A stretch of 32,096 bases of DNA from Muribaculaceae bacterium (lineage in GTDB: Bacteria; Bacteroidota; Bacteroidia; Bacteroidales; Muribaculaceae). The translations under genes were made by a program, and so were the position numbers. The notes under the pieces were generated by a model, which made no database searches, was not told the origin of the DNA, and saw only the letters and a list, made by a program, of their open reading frames with translations. This document shows, piece after piece, positions 25,864-32,096 of this stretch (positions are counted from its first letter, which is position 1; each line of letters opens with the position of its first letter). The stretch is taken from contig WGUO01000033.1 in the NCBI GenBank assembly GCA_014867205.1, positions 1 to 32,096 on the forward strand. The letters run 5' to 3'.

Positions 25864-26769
25864 TTATAGGTTTTCCTTAATGTAGGAGGTTTTCTGACGT
25901 GCCGCATCCGGCACAGGCGCATTATAGGCCTCCCTGATATGTTCGATATAAATATCCTGAATCTCGAGTATCTGACCGAGTCCCTCGAGTGCGGTCGAGA
26001 CCCTGAAGCCCTCCTTCTCAAGCTGTTCTCGCCATTCGCCGTCGATATCGTTGCGGGCATGGTCGCCGGCCACAAACATGAACGGAACCAACGTTACGCT
26101 CTTTGCCTTGGCTGACTTGAGGCGTGCCAGAGTCGTTTCATATGTGGGATATCCCTCGACGGTCGCGACATGGAACTGCGGCGCCCCGTCGGCGGTAAAC
26201 ATATAGTCAATCTGCGAGTATATTGCGTTGGCGGGCGTCGATGTGCCGTGGCCCACAAGTACGACAGCACCATTTTTCGCAAGGTCCCTGCTATGGCGCT
26301 CTCTGAGTATTCCCACTACTTTCTGACAGTCCTCAATCGAATAGAGCAAAGGGCGCCCTACTCGTATCTCCGTAAAGAAGGGCAACATCATGGCAGCCTC
26401 GTCGCGCAGGACCTCGGCCTCGATGCCGTCTATTACGTTGGTGCCCTGCACTATGACATGCGTATAGCCGTCGGCAGCCAGTCTTAAGAGTGCCTCCTGA
26501 GGCGTGGGCTTGGAGATTCCACGCTTCTTAAGTCTGTTGATTATGATTCGTGAGGTATAGGCCTCGGCTACTTTCACACCGGGAAACTGAGCCTTCGCCT
26601 TTTTGTTGATGGCATCGATGGTCTGGGCGCGTGTGTCATCGAACGTCGTTCCGAAATGCACCATCAGTATCGCCGTCTTCTCCTGGGGCACGTTTTCAAG
26701 ACTCTGCGCGACTCCCGCTGATGCAATGCCCAGCAATATGGCCATGACAGCAAGTATCCTTTTAATCAT
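25864..26769 (-). CDS. cbiK: Exported CbiK-family sirohydrochlorin cobaltochelatase
   Basis: A 301-residue class-II chelatase of CbiK type. The first about 22 residues (MIKRILAVMAILLGIASAG, then VAQS) form a signal peptide, so the mature enzyme should be periplasmic. The catalytic histidines appear as His174 in VLVGHGTSTPAN and His237 in FVAGDHARND, and Glu205 lies in VEGYPTYE. At VQGTNVIDG, Asn111 takes the place where many CbiK proteins have histidine. A periplasmic CbiK is known from Desulfovibrio. CbiK normally inserts cobalt into sirohydrochlorin for the anaerobic pathway, which takes place in the cytoplasm; the export here points to another role. It is preceded by a strong hairpin and followed by the CobN-like gene after three bases. 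Confidence 0.9.
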   Translation of the reverse strand: MIKRILAVMAILLGIASAGVAQSLENVPQEKTAILMVHFGTTFDDTRAQTIDAINKKAKAQFPGVKVAEAYTSRIIINRLKKRGISKPTPQEALLRLAADGYTHVIVQGTNVIDGIEAEVLRDEAAMMLPFFTEIRVGRPLLYSIEDCQKVVGILRERHSRDLAKNGAVVLVGHGTSTPANAIYSQIDYMFTADGAPQFHVATVEGYPTYETTLARLKSAKAKSVTLVPFMFVAGDHARNDIDGEWREQLEKEGFRVSTALEGLGQILEIQDIYIEHIREAYNAPVPDAARQKTSYIKENL

Positions 26770-26800
26770 ATCCGTTTTGATTATTGGTGTTTTAAATGGT

Positions 26801-26843
26801 AAAAGTCCTCCCGGAACGTAAGGCAGAATCGTCCCGGGAGGAC
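26801..26843 (-). terminator. Strong intra-operon terminator or attenuator hairpin
   Basis: On the minus strand GTCCTCCCGG (26843-26834) pairs with CCGGGAGGAC (26814-26805). The stem continues with a G-U pair and ACG/CGT, giving 14 pairs around an 11-base loop. TTTT follows directly at 26804-26801. It lies in the 103-base gap between the DUF4374 gene and cbiK. This looks like an intrinsic terminator of limited strength, since its T-run is only four bases before ACC. It could cause partial termination or protect the 3' end of the receptor/lipoprotein transcript. Confidence 0.75.
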
Positions 26844-26872
26844 GGCATAAAAAAAGAAAATTGTTTGTTCGA

Positions 26873-28156
26873 TTACTTATTGTCTTTCTTGACGTTCTCT
26901 ACGACACGGATCTGCTCGAAATAGTATCCGCTTGCCATAGTCGCGCCAAGTGTCGTCTCGTTCTTCTTGACATCATAGATGTAGATCTGAGGATTCTTGC
27001 CCTCGGCGTCCACTCCGATGTAGGCCTTGTGGTTCACGTAGGCCATGCGCGATGAGAAGCGTCCGCTGCTGTAAGCGAGCCGCTGTCCGTTATACTGGAT
27101 CGGGGTGCTTGTCTTGGCGTTCACATCGAGTACGGTATAATAGTGGCTGAATGAGTCGATATTCGTTCCGGCTGAGTCATCGCGTGCATACGCCACGGCT
27201 TTGCCGTCGCCCACATACATCACCGATATAAGTTTACCCGGGGCCGTGAAACCGTCGTATGTCTGGTCAAACTGTGTTGAGTTTGACGGAATCTTGAGCA
27301 GATGGCTGGTCTCGTTGCCGTCAGCGTCGTCGGTCACACAGGCAATATATAGATTGTTGTTGCCGTCGATGAATGTAGTGGTCTGCAGAAGTTCGCCATA
27401 TGCTGTGCCGACCATCTCGCAGTCGAGGAAACAGGGGGTGTTGCTCTCGACAGCCATAGTGGCGGGGTTGATGACTGCTGTCATCATCGGTGTCACACGT
27501 TTGCCGCGGCGCCCGCTCTGCTTGGCGAAATAGAAATAGAAAAGCCTGTTGTCAGACTCACGGTATTTCAGGATACCTGCAGTAGTGAAGAGCTCACCCC
27601 CCTCGGGCATCGGCACGTTTAGTGTGCCCTCGTCGATGATTGTCATGTCATCTGCATTGAGTTTTGTCCAGATGATCTTGTCGGCCTCGCCGTTGGCTGC
27701 CATGATGACAAGCGTGTTGTCATTGATCCAGGAGTGAGTGTACTTACGGGTAGCATAGGTGTTTGTCTGGAAGCGGCGTTCCTTGACCACCTCGACTTTA
27801 TTGTCTGTGATGGTATATTTGGCAAAGCGGTCGCCCGACACCGGCACCTGATAGTAGTAAGCGCCCTTCAGTATGGTCTCAAGTGAAAGAATGGAATTGA
27901 TCTCGGTACCCTCACCCTTAAAGGTGATCTCGGGCTGGTCGGCGTCGAGTGAGTTGACACTTCGCACGAGTGTCTGAACGTCACGGCCCATCCCGCCATG
28001 TTTGCCAAGTGCCACCCAGATGTCAAAGTGGTAATCCTTGACAATCGCAGGATCGTTGGGATTCGGGTCCGGTTCGTCTTTGTCTGAGCAGCTTGTCATG
28101 CCGAAGGCAAGGAAAAGCGCCATGAATGAGGCGAGAAGAAATTTTACTTTTTTCAT
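26873..28156 (-). CDS. DUF4374 surface lipoprotein (XusB-like)
   Basis: A 427-residue lipoprotein with a signal sequence ending in the lipobox GMTSC (Cys23), followed by an acidic Asp/Pro/Asn-rich linker (SDKDEPDPNPNDP). Such a linker is common in Bacteroidota surface lipoproteins. The rest resembles DUF4374 proteins, which as I recall fold as beta-propellers and include the siderophore-binding XusB. It is 31 bases downstream of the TonB receptor. A beta-propeller lipoprotein paired with a receptor also parallels BtuG, which captures B12 on the cell surface. Under cobalamin-riboswitch control a role in binding a corrinoid, cobalt chelate or other tetrapyrrole is inferred. Confidence 0.83.
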   Translation of the reverse strand: MKKVKFLLASFMALFLAFGMTSCSDKDEPDPNPNDPAIVKDYHFDIWVALGKHGGMGRDVQTLVRSVNSLDADQPEITFKGEGTEINSILSLETILKGAYYYQVPVSGDRFAKYTITDNKVEVVKERRFQTNTYATRKYTHSWINDNTLVIMAANGEADKIIWTKLNADDMTIIDEGTLNVPMPEGGELFTTAGILKYRESDNRLFYFYFAKQSGRRGKRVTPMMTAVINPATMAVESNTPCFLDCEMVGTAYGELLQTTTFIDGNNNLYIACVTDDADGNETSHLLKIPSNSTQFDQTYDGFTAPGKLISVMYVGDGKAVAYARDDSAGTNIDSFSHYYTVLDVNAKTSTPIQYNGQRLAYSSGRFSSRMAYVNHKAYIGVDAEGKNPQIYIYDVKKNETTLGATMASGYYFEQIRVVENVKKDNK

Positions 28157-28187
28157 TGCTTTAGGTTAATAGGTTTATGATTTATGG

Positions 28188-30536
28188 TTAGTTAAGAAAA
28201 ATCCTGAATTTGGCTCCGAACGCACGTCCCGGCTTCTGCAGCATGTAGTTGTCATAGGCGAGACGGTCGAACACGTTGTTGCATTCAAGCGATATGTTGT
28301 AGCGGTCTCCATGCCAGGAATATGACAAAGAGAGGTTGGTGACGTTCTGGGTCGGGATGCGTGCCTTGGTAGATGCCGCGCCGAACGCCTCCCAGTTGAG
28401 GTAATACCAGTGTATGTTCTGGTATTCAGCGCCTATGCGCAGCCGGTCTCTCTTCATGATGAGGTCATGGAATGTATAGGATGCATCGAAGTTGCCGAAA
28501 AGCCAGGGCCGGTTAGGAACCCGGTTCTTATATGTGGCCGACAGGTTGCCGTCGGACTTGTATTTACGCAGGTCGCGGGCGTCACTCCAGCTGCCGTTGA
28601 CAGTGACCTGCAGCGAACTGTTCCATACATATGAGACCTCTGCGTCAAATCCCTTTATGTCGATAGCAGGCTCGTTGATGTACTGCATCATTCCCTCGCG
28701 CTCGGACACGGTGGCACGGATGTAGTTCTGTACATGGCGTATGAAACCGTTGGCCTCGTAACTGAACTGATTCAGTTCGCCGAACCGGAATGTTCCGAAA
28801 AAGCCGAGGTTATAGTTGTTGCTCGTTTCCGGATTTAGTGTAAGGTTGGGATAGACGGTCGTTCCGTTTCCAAGAAGCTCGCGCGATAACGGAAGCCTGA
28901 CGCTGTGCTCATATGAGCCTTTGACGGCGAACGGATCGCAAAGTGTGAAGCGGCTGCCCACTCCCGCACCCCAATAGTTCTTTGTCTTGTCTTTGTCAAT
29001 CTTGTCAGAGCCGGTGATGACAATATCGTCAGACTGCCTGATCGACAGCGAGTTTATATAGTCCTTTACGAAGTATGAGGTCTGCCACCGGGCGTCAAAG
29101 AATGACTGGGAGTATGTAAGCGACAATATATGCTTGGTTACGACATCGTTAGAGGGCTCGAAGTTCTTGTCAACCTTGTCGTATCGGTCGTTTCCGCGCC
29201 GGTTCAGCAGATAGTTGAACGCGAAGTTATGGTGTTCGTTCAACTCATAGTCCGCTCCAGCATTGACCACGGTGAGAGGTCGCCTGTAGACGCGTATGGC
29301 ACGTCCTCGGTTGTTCATCTCATTGCCCGACGAGGGCATCCATGTGCCATCCCATGAGTATTTGCGAAAAGCCGTGTCAACAGTCTCGCTATGGTCCCAT
29401 GTGTGTGAAAGTGTGAGGCGTGTTGCCACCTTGTTCCACCTCTTGCTGTAACGTGCCGAGATATTGAACGAATGTGAATGGCGGCTTGCCTCTCCATAGA
29501 CCTTGTTCTGCATGGCGCCTGTCTGTATCTCCTTGTCAGTCTTGTTGTATGAGACCCCAACAAAGAATTTGTCAGCCCACTTAACATCGTTGACGCCAAC
29601 CTCTATCTGACCGAAGAGTGAGAGATAGTCGTCATGAAACCTCCTTTTGTCGGTGAAGATATAGCGGTCCTCCTTTTCGCTCCATACCTCTACTCCACGC
29701 ATCTTGTAGTCGTTCTTGGAGTAGTTGACACTGAATGTCGGCTGTATGGCCACTGCAGTTCCGGGAATATAATACTGTCCGGTGATGTCGCCGGTATGCG
29801 TGTGGAATGACCCTATTCCATATGACGCATCCAGAAAGTTCTGTCTCTTCTTTCTCGTCACGATGTTCACTGCGCCTCCTAAAGCGTCTGAGCCGAGATA
29901 TGACGGCACGACACCCTTATAGAGTTCCACACGCTCAACTGTGTTGATCGGTACATTGTCAAGGGTCAGCCCGGAGCCCTTGGTCTCCATCGGAACACCG
30001 TCTATAAAGTATCTGATGGAATTTCCGGACATGCCGTTAATGGTGAGGTCAAAGTCTGAGCCGGCTCCCCCCTCGCGCCTCACCTTGACGCCTGCGGCGC
30101 GGTCAATCAGGTCGTTCAGGGTGACCATCTTGTTGAGGTTGGGAGAAATCTCAACGGCGCTCACCGTGAAGGCGCCCTCCTCGAGTTTCTTGCCGGCGCT
30201 TTTGCCGTACACGCTTACGCCTTGCAGCTGCACGGCGTCTTCCGACATGCGTATATCATATACTGTGTCTCTGTCGAGTGTCAGTGTGAACTCAAGCGTA
30301 CGATAACCGACAGCCGAGACCCGGCATGAGTAACTCCCTTTCTCCAGATTTATTTTATAAAGGCCTTCGGCGTCGGTTGTCGTAGCAAATTTCGCATTAT
30401 TGATACTAAGGGTAGCAAACGGAACCGGTTCATCGGAATCGTCGGTAATACGTCCCGACAGGGTATAAACAGGTTTGGCCGCCTGAGCTGACAGGTGGCT
30501 TACATAGAGGAGTAATATGAGTATCCAATTTTTCAT
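28188..30536 (-). CDS. TonB-dependent outer-membrane receptor with carboxypeptidase-regulatory-like domain
   Basis: A 782-residue outer-membrane receptor. The ATG at 30536 starts a good signal peptide (MKNWILILLLYVSHLSAQA); the longer reading begins with TTG at 30551 and is less likely. A carboxypeptidase-D-regulatory-like domain spans about residues 25-108 and contains GRITDDSDEPVPFATLSI. The plug domain follows (about 125-230, with TINGMSGNSIRYFIDGVPME and SDALGGAVNIVTRK), and the rest is beta-barrel, ending GAKFRIFLN. It is the first gene after the minus-strand riboswitch. It resembles siderophore-type receptors (XusA-like) more than the typical BtuB as far as can be judged by eye, so its ligand, though B12-regulated, may not be intact cobalamin. 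Confidence 0.9.
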   Translation of the reverse strand: MKNWILILLLYVSHLSAQAAKPVYTLSGRITDDSDEPVPFATLSINNAKFATTTDAEGLYKINLEKGSYSCRVSAVGYRTLEFTLTLDRDTVYDIRMSEDAVQLQGVSVYGKSAGKKLEEGAFTVSAVEISPNLNKMVTLNDLIDRAAGVKVRREGGAGSDFDLTINGMSGNSIRYFIDGVPMETKGSGLTLDNVPINTVERVELYKGVVPSYLGSDALGGAVNIVTRKKRQNFLDASYGIGSFHTHTGDITGQYYIPGTAVAIQPTFSVNYSKNDYKMRGVEVWSEKEDRYIFTDKRRFHDDYLSLFGQIEVGVNDVKWADKFFVGVSYNKTDKEIQTGAMQNKVYGEASRHSHSFNISARYSKRWNKVATRLTLSHTWDHSETVDTAFRKYSWDGTWMPSSGNEMNNRGRAIRVYRRPLTVVNAGADYELNEHHNFAFNYLLNRRGNDRYDKVDKNFEPSNDVVTKHILSLTYSQSFFDARWQTSYFVKDYINSLSIRQSDDIVITGSDKIDKDKTKNYWGAGVGSRFTLCDPFAVKGSYEHSVRLPLSRELLGNGTTVYPNLTLNPETSNNYNLGFFGTFRFGELNQFSYEANGFIRHVQNYIRATVSEREGMMQYINEPAIDIKGFDAEVSYVWNSSLQVTVNGSWSDARDLRKYKSDGNLSATYKNRVPNRPWLFGNFDASYTFHDLIMKRDRLRIGAEYQNIHWYYLNWEAFGAASTKARIPTQNVTNLSLSYSWHGDRYNISLECNNVFDRLAYDNYMLQKPGRAFGAKFRIFLN

Positions 30537-30579
30537 TCGGTTTGCCGCCAAAAGTAAACTGGGATACTATCACGCAGCA

Positions 30580-30616
30580 AACCATTATCAAACTCCCCGT
30601 CGGGAAGATGATGGTT
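30580..30616 (-). promoter_or_regulatory. Leader hairpin between the riboswitch and the TonB receptor gene
   Basis: On the minus strand AACCAT (30616-30611) can pair with ATGGTT (30585-30580), and an inner CTTCCC can pair with GGGGAG around a GAC loop. No T-run follows, so it is not a simple terminator. It may be part of the riboswitch expression platform or an RNA-stabilising leader structure. Only the pairing is visible. Confidence 0.35.
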
Positions 30617-30655
30617 GTTTTGTGGTAATATGTCCCGAAAACTACAAAACTATAT

Positions 30656-30830
30656 GTTGCCTTGGCAGGTCTCCTGACTTATCCTCCCCTCAACGCCTTC
30701 CCATCGGCAGCGCCGACAGTGACATAATGTTGAGAGGTGCATAGGAATTACAGTAGCGGGTCTGTTCCGGATTCTCACCGGATTCCCTATTAATCGCCTC
30801 GGGCCTATTAGCCGTCGGCGAACCAATGCA
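30656..30830 (-). promoter_or_regulatory. Cobalamin riboswitch (minus strand)
   Basis: A second adenosylcobalamin-type riboswitch, upstream of the TonB receptor and the long biosynthetic operon. On the minus strand the core reads AGGGAATCCGGTGAGAATCC, then GGAACAGACCCGCTACTGTAA. The B12 box AAGTCAGGAGACCTGCCA lies at 30680-30663. It starts just after a good promoter. Because the next 20 genes are tightly packed, it could lower expression of uptake, chelatase and biosynthetic genes together when cobalamin is plentiful. Outer boundaries are approximate. Confidence 0.94.
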
Positions 30831-30833
30831 CCG

Positions 30834-30865
30834 CAAAATTAAGAATTTTTTACATCCTGTCCAAA
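30834..30865 (-). promoter_or_regulatory. Bacteroidota promoter for the minus-strand B12 operon
   Basis: On the minus strand a TTTG -33 element (30865-30862) is followed by exactly 20 bases and then TAATTTTG (30841-30834), matching the TAnnTTTG -7 consensus. Transcription should begin a few bases downstream, just before the riboswitch. Confidence 0.78.
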
Positions 30866-30901
30866 TAAAATTTCACAATTATGTGATTTTGTGATTCTGT
30901 A

Positions 30902-30961
30902 AATAAAAATCTGTCGGTGCCATTGCAGAGTCTCCGGAGGCTTCCGCTTTGGCACCGACAG
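30902..30961 (-). terminator. Intrinsic terminator after the caspase-like pseudogene
   Basis: On the minus strand CTGTCGGTGCC (30961-30951) and GGCACCGACAG (30921-30911) form a perfect 11-bp stem with a 29-base loop. ATTTTTATTT follows. It lies 37 bases after the last stop codon of the broken caspase-like gene, and just upstream of the promoter of the B12 operon, so it would insulate that operon from read-through. Confidence 0.8.
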
Positions 30962-30998
30962 AAATACTATTCTATTACTATACAGCTTCTGCTCTACT

Positions 30999-32035
30999 TT
31001 ATCGGCTACGGCTTATCAAGTTCACCGGCATCGAGCGCCAGTCACCGCTGAAGGTGCCGGACACGATTGTCGAAGGCTGCTGCTTCTTCCCGGCCAACTT
31101 AAGCGACTGCGACTTAACCTTGGTGGTCACGTAGTCGGAGAGTTCGCCGAGGGTAATGTTACCCTTGCTCGACTGAAGTTTCTCGAGCAGGAAGTATGTG
31201 AAGATGCCGTGACCCGCCTTATTGTAGGGCTGCGCCGTCTCGTTGGCGGATGTGGCCGAAAGAACCACCATATTGCCTCTCGGCTCTACCTGTGAGCGAA
31301 CGAAATCAACTCCGGCACGGTCGGCAAGCAACTTATGGCCACCACGCGCCGAACCGGTGAAACATGCATCCATGTACACCACCACCGAACCGGCACCGAG
31401 TTCGCCAAGCTGGTTGTAGAGTTCCTGCAGCGAGTAGCAACTCTCAACATCCGACGCCGAGGCAGCAACCTGCAGGCATCGTTGACACCGTCGGAGGCAT
31501 ATATGGCCACATAACCCGCCTCCGGGGTCACAAAACGAATGTCAAACCGCTCGCGGTCCTTGAACCGTGACGCCGGAATAAACCGTTCGGAATCATCTAC
31601 TCGCCCCACCTCGGCGTCAAACTCCACAGCCGATATCTCGCGTGCCCGTGCCTGTCCCTTGACGTATGCCTCAAGCACTATATCGTCACCTACCACACGG
31701 CGCTCAACCCGCTCCTCAATGGTCTTCACCCAGACACCGGCCACATCGGCTGTCGAAAACACGTTGATACTCTCCGCGGCACCTGACGAATCCTCTCGCT
31801 GGTTCATGGCCGTAGTCGAACTTAGAAATGTGCCGAAAGCATTTGCGAGAGCCTGGAGCCGCGCCTGCTCGAGTGCGCGTGTACGCCCTACCTTTTCCGA
31901 GACATCCGGAGGCAGGTAGTATTCGTAACTGCCGGTTACGGTCACATTGCCACCTGCCTGAATTTCTTCAGCCGAAAGCAATGTTATCGTCATGACAACC
32001 ACAACAGATATAAGCGTTCGTATATGAATATTCAT
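30999..32035 (-). pseudogene. Broken peptidase C14 (caspase-like) protein with LPP20/DUF4384-like N-terminal part
   Basis: The N-terminal piece (start 32035) has a signal peptide. It is followed by a domain resembling LPP20/FlgT-like proteins (YYLPPDVSEKVGRTRALEQA) and a DUF4384-like segment ending GYVAIYASDGVNDACRLLP at about 31461. Beyond that point the frame makes no sense to its stop at 31286. In another frame, from about 31468 to 30999, the C-terminal part of a caspase is clear: DVESCYSLQELYNQLGEL, VVVYMDACFTGS with the catalytic Cys, GHGIFTYFLLEKLQ and ITLGELSDYVTTKV. The region with the caspase catalytic His (the SGHG motif before the Cys) is missing altogether. An internal deletion of perhaps 100 or more codons with frame change explains this better than a single-base error. 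An assembly collapse is also possible. Confidence 0.8.
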
Positions 32036-32096
32036 GCTTGTTCATTAGTGTCCACTAAAAAATCATAAGAGTTCTTTGAAATTATTGAAATTCAAT

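Overview
The window is a cobalamin (vitamin B12) locus from a Bacteroidota bacterium, most likely a Bacteroidales gut lineage; Muribaculaceae is a guess. The evidence for the phylum is TAnnTTTG-type -7 promoter boxes, a TonB receptor with an N-terminal carboxypeptidase-regulatory-like domain, a DUF4374 lipoprotein, and the fused enzymes CbiHC, CbiET, CbiGF and CbiJD. No rRNA, tRNA, CRISPR array or complete mobile element was seen.

Layout. (1) 1-592: a DNA-3-methyladenine glycosylase gene (tag). (2) 646-4918, plus strand: a cobalamin riboswitch, then a PepSY membrane protein, cobU, cobT, cobS and cobC, mostly with overlapping junctions (nucleotide-loop assembly). (3) 4896-30865, minus strand: a good promoter and a second cobalamin riboswitch lead into about 20 closely packed genes. 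In order these are a TonB receptor, a DUF4374 lipoprotein, exported cbiK, a membrane-anchored CobN-like protein, a small membrane protein, an ExbB-like protein, a DUF2149 protein, btuF, btuC, btuD, an ApgM-like protein, cbiHC, cbiET, cbiGF, cbiJD, cbiA, pduO, cbiP, cobD and cbiB. The two riboswitch operons converge and overlap by 23 bp at 4896-4918. (4) 30905-32096: a terminator and a broken caspase-like (peptidase C14) gene.

How the genes work together. The cytoplasmic enzymes cover most of the anaerobic pathway from cobalt-factor III to adenosylcobalamin. CbiL, uroporphyrinogen-III methyltransferase/precorrin-2 dehydrogenase, a cytoplasmic cobaltochelatase, a recognised threonine kinase, lower-ligand synthesis and a CbiMNQO cobalt importer are absent here. 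BtuFCD gives corrinoid import.

The most unusual part is the promoter-proximal envelope block. CbiK has a signal peptide. The CobN-like protein is anchored at both ends with positively charged termini, which puts its catalytic bulk in the periplasm. It is followed by a small membrane protein, an ExbB-like protein and a DUF2149 protein, the same order I recall for the haem-related hmuSTUV genes. The TonB receptor, DUF4374 lipoprotein and PepSY protein match the parts of xenosiderophore (Xus) uptake. All of this is under cobalamin-riboswitch control, suggesting a B12-repressed envelope system for capturing and remetallating or demetallating a cobalt chelate, tetrapyrrole or corrinoid. This function is inference. 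A strong hairpin-plus-T terminator sits between the receptor/lipoprotein pair and the rest of the operon, and an ApgM-family protein is a candidate for the missing threonine kinase.
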